A DNA stretch of 64,000 nt from Cytophagales bacterium WSM2-2 (GTDB lineage Bacteria > Bacteroidota > Bacteroidia > Cytophagales > Cyclobacteriaceae). The DNA is taken from NCBI GenBank assembly GCA_015472025.1, contig BNHL01000001.1, positions 5,382,001 through 5,446,000 on the forward strand. Reading direction: 5' to 3'. Below, one piece after another: positions 24,873 through 32,772 of this stretch. Position numbers and translations under genes: made by a program. The notes under the pieces were generated by a model. The model ran no database searches and was not told the origin of the DNA. It saw only the letters and a list, made by a program, of their open reading frames with translations. Numbering within the stretch: position 1 is the first letter of the stretch; each line of letters begins with the position of its first letter.

Positions 24873-25000
24873 CAGCACCAACCCAAAAGGCGGGGCTTCG
24901 TATTCCAAAGACAGTTTTGGGGTTAATCAAACATTAATTTTTCAAATCGAGCTTGGTGGAAAAAGTCCCGCCCTTCGGGTAGCCGCAAAACGTTAGCGGC
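24871..25000. other. attC-like recombination-site hairpin
   Basis: GGCGGGGCTT (24889-24898) pairs with AAGTCCCGCC (24963-24972) at nine of ten positions. The flanks AACCCAAAAG and CTTCGGGT extend the stem loosely. The site begins at the stop codon of the previous gene (TAACAGC) and ends at CGTTAGCGGC (24991-25000), 14 nt before the next ATG. Length, two-tier stem and position match the 20375-20466 site. Confidence 0.45.
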
Positions 25001-25013
25001 AATTGATAAGCAA

Positions 25014-25565
25014 ATGAAAATTACATTGACACTTCTTTGTATTGTTCTCGTTGAACAATTAGCTTATTCTCAGTCACAACCGTCATCGGAACCGCATTTC
25101 GCTTATTGCGTTAAGACTAAATCCCTAACTCGGACAAAACTGAAAAACACTTATCCTTTCGACAGGACGAAAAAGATTCAACTCGTTTCCTTCAAACCTG
25201 ACTACGAATCTGGGCCAATGAAAAACGGGACTCTGGACTCCACTAAATTTATTGAAAGCAAAACATTGAGACGTAAAGACGAGAACAACCTGGTTGACAT
25301 TCTTTATAATTACAATTTCGATCCAAAGGTTAACAAGGACTCAATAGTTACAGAAGCAATGATGTGCTATGAACCCAGGAACGCAGTCCTATTCAAAAAC
25401 AATAAAAATGAAATCGTTGCCTACCTGGAAATTTGCTTTGAATGTCTTAGGCACAAAGAGTCAGAAGGCTTGCTCCTCGGAGAATTTTGTCAGGACAAAT
25501 ATTCTCGACTTAAAGACTTTTTCGGGCAAATTGGAATTAAGTATGGGTTAACGGAATTGGAGTAG
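25014..25565 (+). CDS. Hypothetical secreted protein
   Basis: 183 aa with a signal peptide (MKITLTLLCIVLVEQLAYSQ). The mature part is polar and basic, with a Cys-bearing segment YLEICFECLRHK near residue 143 that could bind metal or form a disulfide. No known family recognised. Preceded by a GTTAGCGG core. The TAG stop falls in AGACTTCCTTTATTTAT (25564-25580), a 17-bp string also present at 20093-20109. The end of this gene is therefore another repeat junction and its C-terminus may be truncated. Confidence 0.68.
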   Translation: MKITLTLLCIVLVEQLAYSQSQPSSEPHFAYCVKTKSLTRTKLKNTYPFDRTKKIQLVSFKPDYESGPMKNGTLDSTKFIESKTLRRKDENNLVDILYNYNFDPKVNKDSIVTEAMMCYEPRNAVLFKNNKNEIVAYLEICFECLRHKESEGLLLGEFCQDKYSRLKDFFGQIGIKYGLTELE

Positions 25566-25703
25566 ACTTCCTTTATTTATGAGCGAGGGTTTCTTCCAAA
25601 CGCTATGAAGGGATTAGCAAATGATAAGGCTTAGTTATCTTTACAAAGTAAGGCTTGCTAATGAAGACCTCGCCTGTAGATAGTTTGCTTCGCCTCAAAG
25701 GAC

Positions 25704-25909
25704 AACATACGACCCCTTCCTTACCGGCAGGCAAGCCTCTGGGGTTGGAATTTATTTCATGAACTTGTTTCTATAGACATATGATCCCTGTGGGATCAAG
25801 AATTCCGTTACGTCAAAATCTTGCGAGCGAACCAGACCCCAGAGGGGTCAAATGTTTATAGCTATTATAGTCGCAAATAATAGGTTCGACCCCAGAGGGG
25901 TCGTATGTT
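25704..25909. repeat. Second REP-type family: GACCCCAGAGGGGTC hairpins bounded by inverted repeats
   Basis: AACATACGACCCC (25704-25716) and GGGGTCGTATGTT (25897-25909) are inverted repeats enclosing about 206 bp. Inside are palindromes GATCCCTGTGGGATC (25783-25797), GACCCCAGAGGGGTC (25835-25849) and CGACCCCAGAGGGGTCG (25887-25903). I recall similar GACCCC...GGGGTC repeats in many Bacteroidota intergenic regions. No protein is encoded. The remainder of 25566-26070 holds no gene; TATCTTTG at 26031-26038 could be the -7 box of the next gene. Confidence 0.75.
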
Positions 25910-26070
25910 CTTCTTCTGAGTCGATATAGGTTTTCTATTTTCTTAAGTTAATGACTATGGTGAACAGCACCAGTTTTGCTGTTGGGCTTCTGACTAACGC
26001 TCAATAATTAACGTACATCCTTTTACAAAATATCTTTGCCCTACCATCGTTTAACTGCAAAACCATCCTC

Positions 26071-26766
26071 ATGAAAAATCTTATCGTCATTTTAGTTGTC
26101 CTTTCGCTTGCTACCGGATGTTCCCAGCGGTCACAAAAAGAAATTGAAATTACCGGCTTTGCTTCAGTCAAAGTAGATCCGGATGTTGTTAAGGTGCGTA
26201 TTGAAAGTTTTGCACAAGAAATGGCCTACACTGATGCGGTAGCAAAAGTCAATCTGAATACAGACAAAATAGTCAATACACTAAAGTCAAATGGGTTCAC
26301 CAATTTGAAGAGCGTAAACTTCCAGGTACAGAAGCTCACGGACTACAGCCGCAACTACGCGGACAAAGGCCACCGGGCCGTACAAACCATTACTCTAGAG
26401 TTTCCGGTGGATAAGGACGTGATCAACAAGATCATCAACTTGCTTTCAGACAAAGACCTTACGGCAGAATATGATTTCAGGTTTGAACTTACTGAGCAGC
26501 GCAGGGCGGAAGCGCGAAACAGCCTGGTGAAAGAGGCTGTGAAGAACGCCACAGGTAAAATGGAACTGCTGGCAAAAGTTGGCAGTTTTAAGGTTGGTAA
26601 GATTCTCAAAGTAAATTATAAAGAGATGGAGCTGGTTTATGACAGGGATAAAGGTGTGGCTTATCAAGTTGATCAAATTGATAGACCAAAGAATGCGTTT
26701 TCAGGGCTACAAATTTCTCCTGTTGAGATAACAGATGACGTATCGGTCGTTTGGGAGATAAAGTAA
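26071..26766 (+). CDS. SIMPL (DUF541) domain lipoprotein
   Basis: 231 aa. Signal with lipobox LATGC (Cys17) predicts a periplasmic lipoprotein. From residue 24, EIEITGFASVKVDPDVVKVR is the characteristic SIMPL start; the rest follows the family plan with the VQTITLEF and ARNSLVKEAVKNATGKMELL segments. Relatives include the E. coli oxidative-stress-related periplasmic protein YggE. The biochemical role is not settled. It stands alone, with a TAnnTTTG box about 35 nt upstream. Confidence 0.88.
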   Translation: MKNLIVILVVLSLATGCSQRSQKEIEITGFASVKVDPDVVKVRIESFAQEMAYTDAVAKVNLNTDKIVNTLKSNGFTNLKSVNFQVQKLTDYSRNYADKGHRAVQTITLEFPVDKDVINKIINLLSDKDLTAEYDFRFELTEQRRAEARNSLVKEAVKNATGKMELLAKVGSFKVGKILKVNYKEMELVYDRDKGVAYQVDQIDRPKNAFSGLQISPVEITDDVSVVWEIK

Positions 26767-26853
26767 TTTGTGCATGAATCTTTAAATCTTCGTTTACACA
26801 ACAAAAAACACTTTCGCTCCTATGAAGTAATTTTGAACACCGGATTTTCCATT

Positions 26854-27330
26854 CTATTTCAACGAATTCAAAATAGACTCAACCAGCACGTCATATATCT
26901 TTCTGTCTTCCTCGGCATAAGACAATTTACAGGTAACAAGCAGGCCATCTTTCGTAAAAGCTGTTTTACGGTAGTAAATCTTACCTGCTTCAATACCCGA
27001 GATCACGTAAAACGTTTTCTCCAGCTTCTTATAGGTTACCGTCTTCTTCACGCTTGAAAAAGAAGTATCAATGTCTTCCTCGTAAGCAGTGCTGATATCG
27101 AATTTTACGGCCGGATTAAGTTTGTCGCGGAGATCACGAAAAATCATCAATGTACTTCGCTGGTCTTTAGACTCAAAAACCTGAGAGTTCTGAGTAGCAG
27201 TTTCAGGTTGTGGCGAGAGAATGTCCGAAGGATAATCAATGCAGTATCCATGTGTTGCATTACAATAAGTTTTATACATCGCAGTAGACATTGTTTGCGC
27301 CCGGCTGTCAACGGCACAGCAGCCGGTCAA
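26854..27330 (-). CDS. Hypothetical lipoprotein with uncertain start (possible ATA start at 27366)
   Basis: 158 aa from TTG at 27330, but that start cuts into a lipoprotein signal. Extending in frame to 27366 adds IKTLFFLIAVSL, giving a complete signal peptide before LLTGCC. The first codon there is ATA where one expects ATG, and no ATG, GTG or TTG lies in between. Either ATA is used or the start has mutated. The mature part has TYCNATHGYCIDYPSDIL, then alternating strands reminiscent of periplasmic PsbP/DUF-type proteins; I cannot name the family. It converges with the SIMPL gene. Confidence 0.65.
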   Translation of the reverse strand: MTGCCAVDSRAQTMSTAMYKTYCNATHGYCIDYPSDILSPQPETATQNSQVFESKDQRSTLMIFRDLRDKLNPAVKFDISTAYEEDIDTSFSSVKKTVTYKKLEKTFYVISGIEAGKIYYRKTAFTKDGLLVTCKLSYAEEDRKIYDVLVESILNSLK

Positions 27331-27535
27331 TAAACTGACAGCGATAAGGAAGAATAGTGTTTTTATAAAATAGAGTTTATGTGAATGACAAGATTACGAA
27401 TTTAATCCTTTAACCGGCAACACTGTTTGTTATAAGCATTGTCGTCATTGATAAAAGGCGAGAAGATGCGTAACGTTATTTCTTTGTAATTTGAAATTCA
27501 TTTTTAATGATGATTGTCTCTAAAACAAATTGCCG

Positions 27536-27973
27536 ATGAAAAAAGTCCTGATGATCTCCTCCATTTTTGCTTTGAGCGCCTGCGTTTCCTGGCCGGACGA
27601 GTGGAGTAATGACTACGAGATAGACGTCAGGCAATACGGAGGTTCTTTACCCGAATCCTGGCAAATGCAAATCAAGGGTGACAGTGCCATTTACAAGAAC
27701 ATACATATGGGAAAGGAAGAAGTGGTCCGCTTTACACCCAAACGCAACGAACTTAACAGTTTGGCTCAGATTATTAAAAATGCACACCCCGAAGAAATTC
27801 ATATGAAGCAACATGCTGTTACTTACGACAAGAGTACAGCCTTCATGCGTATCCGTTACAAAAATCATTCTATCGAACTGGAAGAAAGTGCGAACAAATC
27901 TATCAGCAACCGGGAAAGGTTCAATTTAATTTATGATTTTGTCGCGGCCATGAGGCCGAAGAAAAACGACTAG
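27536..27973 (+). CDS. Hypothetical lipoprotein
   Basis: 145 aa. MKKVLMISSIFALSAC is a clear lipoprotein signal with lipobox LSAC (Cys16). The mature domain has strand-rich segments (YEIDVRQYGGSLPESWQMQI, then AFMRIRYKNHSIELEE) and a C-terminal helix. No family recognised. The ATG at 27536 is used rather than TTG at 27530, as it begins the signal cleanly. Monocistronic by spacing; the next gene starts 190 nt later. Confidence 0.75.
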   Translation: MKKVLMISSIFALSACVSWPDEWSNDYEIDVRQYGGSLPESWQMQIKGDSAIYKNIHMGKEEVVRFTPKRNELNSLAQIIKNAHPEEIHMKQHAVTYDKSTAFMRIRYKNHSIELEESANKSISNRERFNLIYDFVAAMRPKKND

Positions 27974-28163
27974 CGTTCCGGTTACTCACCCTCCTGATTC
28001 TCCCCCGCGTGTTCTCCACCAGCTAATTTTGAAAGCTAAAGACTTCTACCGCAGTTGGGGGTGTAGCTAATCGTTGTGGCATCAGCGAAAGTCAATTTCA
28101 ACATGTTCGGTTTTTCAATTGTGCCGCTTACATTTTTTTCACAAAAAGCATCTATCGCATTAT

Positions 28164-28802
28164 ATGAAAAAGACTACGAACATTGAGCTTTGGTTATTGA
28201 TCAACCTGGTTTCACTTCTGATTTTGTACAATCAGCCCGCTGTTGCGCAATCCGCTAAGGCGTCAGACTCACTCGTGAAACAGTCTACTCCGAAGCTCGA
28301 ATATGATTCAACAAAAGTGCCGGGGCGTGCCACAAAAAAATTAGGAAATAAATTTATGTACATCGGTGGTGCGTTGTTTCTTGGCGGCACCATTGCCCTC
28401 AATCTTGGTGCTGATGAAGACATTGCCGGAAGATTTGCCGGACCGGGATTTTTACTTCTGGCGGCAGGCATACCCATGACGATTTTTGGGTCTGCCGCTG
28501 AGCGCAGATTTTTGCACAAGAAATATGTACCTGGCAGGGATTTAAAAATTATTGGGCCCCTACTTACAGCAGCCGGAGTGACTTGGATTTGGTGGGTGGG
28601 AACAATTGCATTTGATCCTCAAGTTGGCGAAGCCTTGCTTGTGGTTCCGGAATTAGCACTTCTTGGTGCAGCACTAACTTGTGGAGGTATTGTTCTTTGG
28701 AAAAAAGGAATAAAACAAGTAAATAATTTTAAAAGGGAGCATTCACTCAGTATGGAAATTCGCCCCACGATGAATGGCGCTGCTATTAGAATTAAGTTTT
28801 GA
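28164..28802 (+). CDS. Hypothetical membrane protein
   Basis: 212 aa from ATG 28164; the frame is open upstream to 28074, but that part is not protein-like. An N-terminal hydrophobic segment with AVAQ looks like a cleavable signal. A polar stretch follows, then four hydrophobic helices rich in Gly (FMYIGGALFLGGTIAL, AGPGFLLLAAGIPMTIFGSA, GPLLTAAGVTWIWWVG, VPELALLGAALTCGGIVLW) and a charged tail. The layout suggests a small inner-membrane protein. No family name can be given. Confidence 0.7.
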   Translation: MKKTTNIELWLLINLVSLLILYNQPAVAQSAKASDSLVKQSTPKLEYDSTKVPGRATKKLGNKFMYIGGALFLGGTIALNLGADEDIAGRFAGPGFLLLAAGIPMTIFGSAAERRFLHKKYVPGRDLKIIGPLLTAAGVTWIWWVGTIAFDPQVGEALLVVPELALLGAALTCGGIVLWKKGIKQVNNFKREHSLSMEIRPTMNGAAIRIKF

Positions 28803-28807
28803 AAAAA

Positions 28808-28892
28808 AACTAGTCTTCTGCATGCGCGAGGAATAGCACGAGAGTTGAGCGGCATTAGTAGTTTACCTTTTAATGCTTCTCGTTATTTCGAA
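28808..28892. repeat. REP/RAYT-derived element, left fragment
   Basis: ACTAGTCTTCTGCATGCGCGAGGAATAGC, then GCGGCATTAGTAGTT and CTCGTTATTTCGAAT, match the left half of the REP element at 20162 but stop at about 28892. The following AAAAAGCC...GGGCTTT (28894-28921) could act as a terminator for the upstream gene. The rest of 28922-29212 holds no gene; TATGTTTG at 29164-29171 is a possible -7 box for the S9 peptidase. Confidence 0.65.
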
Positions 28893-29212
28893 TCAAAAAG
28901 CCTGGAGTGATTCGGGCTTTGTTTTAGGTCATTGTTTGTCACACCAGGTGGAGGAGAAATTTGGCCGACTCGCAATTCTTCATGGATCAAAACCGCTTGA
29001 TCTTAATCACACTCCGGAAACAGGGTAATTTAGTCTCCAATGGTGACTGCTTCACTTCCTGGTGAGTACAAATAAATTACTAGCGAAGTAGTAATAAGTT
29101 GAGTCGGTACGAGATTACTTTTTTTTGACAGACAATTACCAGATCAACGATCAGCTAACAGGTTATGTTTGCCTGAGCAATTTTCACGAACAAACATAAA
29201 CCACGAACTGAA

Positions 29213-31288
29213 ATGAAAAAACACATTTTATTGTTTCTTATCATGTTGGCGTGTTGCCGATTATTAAAGTCTCAGGACGATCCTTATTTGCGGTTGGAAG
29301 AGATAAAAGGCAAAAAGGCACTTGAATTTGTTGAGCAGCAAAACAAACTTACGTTTGACAAACTCAGGGCTACAAAAACATATCAGGGCATCTATGACAA
29401 AAGCCTCGAGATTGTTAATTCCACCGATCGTATTGTTTTCCCAACTATCTATGGAGATTTCGTCTATAATTTTTGGCAGGACAAAGAGCACGTGAGGGGT
29501 ATCTGGAGAAGGACTTCTAAAGCAAGTTACGCCAGTGGTAACCCAGACTGGAACATCCTCCTGGATTTAGATGAGATGTCTAAAAAAGAGGGTATAAAAT
29601 GGGCGTATAAGGGAGCGATTGGTTTGCATCCGAAGTACGATCGATTTATTGTGCTTCTCTCCAAAGGCGGGGGAGATGCCACAGTAAAAAGAGAATTTGA
29701 TGTTGCCACAAAATCTTTTATCGAAAGCGGATTTAACATTAGCGAAGCGAAGGGCGCAGTTGACTACATCGATGAGAACACCTTGATTGTTTATACCGAT
29801 TTTGGCAAGGGTAGTATGACTACCTCTGGCTATGCCAGGCAAGTTAAGCTCTGGAAAAGAGGTACCCCGCTAAAAGACGCTCAACTCATTTTTGAAAGTG
29901 ACTCTACCGATGTTGGTGTTGGTGGTTTTGTGTGGAGAGATGGCCCGGCCAGTTATAACGTGGTGAGAAGAGGAATTACGTTCTACACACGCCAAATGTT
30001 TATTTGGCAGGATAATAAACTGATTAAACTCGACATACCCGTTGATAGCAGAGCTATTGGTCTATTGAATAATCAACTGATTGTTGATTTGAAATCGGAT
30101 TGGACGACCGGTGGGAAAACCTTTAAACAGGGTTCTTTAGTTGGCTTGAATTTTACATCATTACTAACTGGACAAAAGGAAATAGCGTTAATATTTCAGC
30201 CGGACGAATTTACAAGTGTAGAAAGTATATCGCTAACCCGGAACAAGCTCCTGGTAAATCAGCTAAACAATGTAAGGAGTGAATTATATATCTATTCGTT
30301 CGACAACGGAAAGTGGAAAAAAGAAAAAGTAAAGGCTCCTGATTTCGGGGCTATTAATATCACCACAACAGATAAACTCACGGACCAATATTACTTTACC
30401 TTCGCCAATTTTCTGACTCCGTCCACATTATATGTGGCCGATGCGAAGGACAACAGCTTAAAGATTCACAAGGTACTTCCGGCCTATTTTGATGCCAGTA
30501 AGTTCAAGGTTGATCAATACAAAGCTAAATCCGCAGATGGCACTATGATTCCTTATTTTGTAGTATCATCAAAAGCGATGGTATACAATGGAAAGAATCC
30601 CACGGTGCTAAATGCGTATGGTGGATTTGAATCATCGTCCACGGCTTTTTATTCAAGCACTATAGGCACGGCATGGTTAGAAAATGGCGGTGTTTATGTC
30701 CTGGCCAATATTCGTGGCGGAGGAGAGTTCGGGCCGAAGTGGCATCTGGCTGGTCTTAAAGAAAAAAGGCAAAACATTTATAATGACTTCCATGCGGTAG
30801 CCGAAGATCTGATTTCGAGAAAAATAACTTCAAATATGAATTTAGGCATCTTGGGCGGAAGCAATGGAGGGTTGCTGGTAGGAGTTGCCTTTACGCAACG
30901 TCCTGACCTGTATAACGCAGTGGCTTGTGCCGCACCGTTGCTGGACATGAAGCGTTACAGTAAACTGTCGGCTGGTGCAAGTTGGATAGGTGAATATGGT
31001 GACCCTGATAAACCTGAAGAATGGGAATACATTAAAAAGTATTCTCCCTACCAAAACCTGAAAAAGGATGCAAAATATCCAGAGGTGCTCTTCACCACAG
31101 CAACAAGCGATGACCGTGTTCATCCGGGGCATGCACGCAAAATGGCAGCCAAAATGATTGATATGGGATACCCTGTGTATTTCTATGAAAATACCGAAGG
31201 AGGTCATGCAGGTTCTTCAACAAATGAGCAGCTGGCAAAGGCTATTGCCTTGCAGTATTCCTATTTTCTGATGAAGTTGAAAAATTGA
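29213..31288 (+). CDS. Secreted S9 prolyl oligopeptidase family serine peptidase
   Basis: 691 aa. A signal peptide (about residues 1-20) sends it to the periplasm. Residues 60-430 are the beta-propeller that limits access. The C-terminal alpha/beta-hydrolase domain carries the nucleophile motif GGSNGGLL near residue 548, the acidic residue in TSDDRVHPGHA near 632 and the His in EGGHAGSS near 664, a complete Ser-Asp-His triad. TVLNAYGGFE and GGGEFGPKWH supply the oxyanion region typical of the family. Length and order match prolyl endopeptidases. It stands alone. Confidence 0.93.
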   Translation: MKKHILLFLIMLACCRLLKSQDDPYLRLEEIKGKKALEFVEQQNKLTFDKLRATKTYQGIYDKSLEIVNSTDRIVFPTIYGDFVYNFWQDKEHVRGIWRRTSKASYASGNPDWNILLDLDEMSKKEGIKWAYKGAIGLHPKYDRFIVLLSKGGGDATVKREFDVATKSFIESGFNISEAKGAVDYIDENTLIVYTDFGKGSMTTSGYARQVKLWKRGTPLKDAQLIFESDSTDVGVGGFVWRDGPASYNVVRRGITFYTRQMFIWQDNKLIKLDIPVDSRAIGLLNNQLIVDLKSDWTTGGKTFKQGSLVGLNFTSLLTGQKEIALIFQPDEFTSVESISLTRNKLLVNQLNNVRSELYIYSFDNGKWKKEKVKAPDFGAINITTTDKLTDQYYFTFANFLTPSTLYVADAKDNSLKIHKVLPAYFDASKFKVDQYKAKSADGTMIPYFVVSSKAMVYNGKNPTVLNAYGGFESSSTAFYSSTIGTAWLENGGVYVLANIRGGGEFGPKWHLAGLKEKRQNIYNDFHAVAEDLISRKITSNMNLGILGGSNGGLLVGVAFTQRPDLYNAVACAAPLLDMKRYSKLSAGASWIGEYGDPDKPEEWEYIKKYSPYQNLKKDAKYPEVLFTTATSDDRVHPGHARKMAAKMIDMGYPVYFYENTEGGHAGSSTNEQLAKAIALQYSYFLMKLKN

Positions 31289-31320
31289 TATTTTCTATTT
31301 TAACTCTTCCCTATTTTTTT

Positions 31321-31442
31321 AACCGCAAAAGAGCACAGAGGTGCGCAAAGGGTTCGCGAAGAATAATAGAATACAATCTATCTTGCTCCTCAGCAATTTT
31401 TTCTTGCGTTAGAATCTTTGCATACTCAGCGACTTTGCGGTT
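31321..31442. repeat. Interspersed AACCGCAAA...TTTGCGGTT repeat
   Basis: AACCGCAAA (31321-31329) and TTTGCGGTT (31434-31442) are perfect inverted repeats, and the left end continues as GAGCACAGAGGTGCGCAAAG. Related strings occur at 31936-32003 and 16371-16400. A CCTTCGACAGGCTCAG string at 31481-31496, also familiar from many genomes, lies between this and the next gene. Nothing coding in 31289-31556. Confidence 0.6.
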
Positions 31443-31556
31443 AATAAATGAATCTCACAGTTGATGAAGGACGTACTGGCCTTCGACAGGCTCAGTCTGA
31501 CAAATGTTCGGTCTGACATGAATATGATAAAATGCTACATTGCATAAGCAAATTCC

Positions 31557-31918
31557 ATGATTGAATTTTGGAAATCTCTTTCGGGTAATGTCAGATTTTC
31601 GGTGATCGCCTTCTTTGTGTGCGGTGTACTGGGGCTGATCAGCATGGGTGCCCTTGGCGCTGCGCTCTACTACCCTGCCGCTTTTCTGTTGAAGAAATTT
31701 CCTGCGTTCAGCGACTGGCATGGTGACTGGGTCTGGCCTACGGTGATCATGGTTGGTATGCTGTGGTCGTTCGGGTTCTGCTGGGGGCAGTGGCCTGGCA
31801 CTATGTTACTAAAATCACATCTTCGAAACCCGCTTTCTATGCAGTTTATGCTTTTGCGCTCTGGCTTTGGGCGGTGGTACTCTGGTATGTGGCGTTGAGT
31901 ATGCGAAAGGAATTTTGA
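31557..31918 (+). pseudogene. Small membrane protein gene with a frameshift
   Basis: The ATG frame gives two clear membrane helices (SVIAFFVCGVLGLISMGALG; WPTVIMVGMLWSFGF) to about 31780. After that the frame becomes Arg/Ser-rich, while another frame reads VAWHYVTKITSSKPAFYAV and then a hydrophobic AFALWLWAVVLWYVALSMRK to a TGA at 31916-31918. Joining the two with one indel in the G-rich run near 31770-31790 gives a protein of about 120 aa with three or four helices. Either a real mutation or a sequencing error in the homopolymer. Unknown family. Confidence 0.6.
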
Positions 31919-31935
31919 TCTCGGCCTAATTTAAT

Positions 31936-32003
31936 TTTCACGCAGAGGCGCAAAGAAAAACTGCATTCGCTTAGCGGCTTGGCGTCTTTGCGTTAAATAA
32001 CCT
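31936..32003. repeat. ACGCAGAGGCGCAAAG...CTTTGCGTT interspersed repeat
   Basis: TTCACGCAGAGGCGCAAAG and GGCGTCTTTGCGTTAA flank a short spacer containing CTTAGCGGCTT. This A/G-rich inverted element is common between genes in Bacteroidota, as I recall. Its arms can pair, so it may terminate or stabilise transcripts. The region 32004-32139 after it holds no gene. Confidence 0.6.
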
Positions 32004-32139
32004 TTTCTATCGACTACTTACCGGGAAAAGCAACTCTTCAAATCCGAATCAGTTCCTGCTGCTTTCTTTATCTTATCAAATGCGCATATCTTAGCAAACC
32101 GGTTACACGGTTGTGTTTGTTCAATAAAACCAAAGATCT

Positions 32140-32388
32140 ATGGAATTGTTAGCAGTCTTGATTGTAGGTGGTGCAGCGGGTTGGCTGGGCAGTATGATTT
32201 TCAGAGGCAGTGGCCTTGGCCTGTTTGGCAATATCGTTGTCGGCATTCTCGGAGGATGGCTGGGCTATTGGCTCCTCGGCAAACTGGGCATCTACCTGGG
32301 CCATGGTATACTCGGCACTATCTTTACAAGCGCGATCGGGGCGATTGTTATTCTGTTTTTGGTGAGGGTGATTTTTAATAAGAGGTGA
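32140..32388 (+). CDS. GlsB/YeaQ/YmgE family stress-response membrane protein
   Basis: 82 aa. Three hydrophobic helices packed with glycine: LLAVLIVGGAAGWLGSMIF, GNIVVGILGGWLGYWLLG, and TIFTSAIGAIVILFLVRVIF. The GGAAGWLGS...GLFGNIVVGILGG pattern and length are those of the transglycosylase-associated / GlsB family of small inner-membrane proteins induced by stress. Precise activity unknown. Monocistronic. Confidence 0.9.
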   Translation: MELLAVLIVGGAAGWLGSMIFRGSGLGLFGNIVVGILGGWLGYWLLGKLGIYLGHGILGTIFTSAIGAIVILFLVRVIFNKR

Positions 32389-32396
32389 ACTACTAA

Positions 32397-32756
32397 AGCC
32401 GCACAAGTCGCGCGCTGTGCCTCACGCTTGCTGAGACTTGCACTAGTTTGGGTAAAAAGAACTGGCATTCATCTCAAGAAGCGCAGCACTTGGATAATGT
32501 ATTCCTTCTGGCTAAGGACATCGTCTAAGTCATGTTGGACAATGCTCAACACTATTCGTTGGTCAAGAAGACCAACGAAGGCGGAAGAATGTTTGGCAAG
32601 TACTTTTCGATATTCCAAGGAAAACTGAAATCGCTAAAATAAACGATGATATAATAATCTTGATTTTCAGCTTTCCCTTCTCAAACTAGGCAAGTCTTGA
32701 GCGCGTGTATTGTGTGATGGCTGACCCGCCCTAGTTTGGGTGAAGAACACCGTCTT
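32397..32756. repeat. Cluster of REP fragments in both orientations
   Basis: 32397-32454 is a short REP (GCCGCACAAGTC ... GAGACTTGCACTAGTTTGGG). 32478-32586 matches the right half of the 33694-33922 element (GCGCAGCACTTGGATA, then GTTGGACAATGCTC and CGTTGGTCAAGAAGACCAACG). 32683-32740 is a REP copy in reverse orientation (CAAACTAGGCAAGTCTTG ... GTGTGATGGCTGACC). GGTGAAGAACACC at 32739-32751 is a further hairpin. No gene is seen in 32389-32772. Confidence 0.65.
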
Positions 32757-32772
32757 TGTTCATACAAGAATT

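Noticed and set aside
25835..25903. Transcription terminators at the GACCCCAGAGGGGTC palindromes
   Set aside because: They recur inside a 206-bp element with inverted ends and no T-runs, so a mobile repeat is the better reading.
32428..32628. 66-codon plus-strand frame
   Set aside because: It spans REP fragments and a hairpin palindrome; its translation is Arg/Trp/Ser-rich repeat sequence without protein character.
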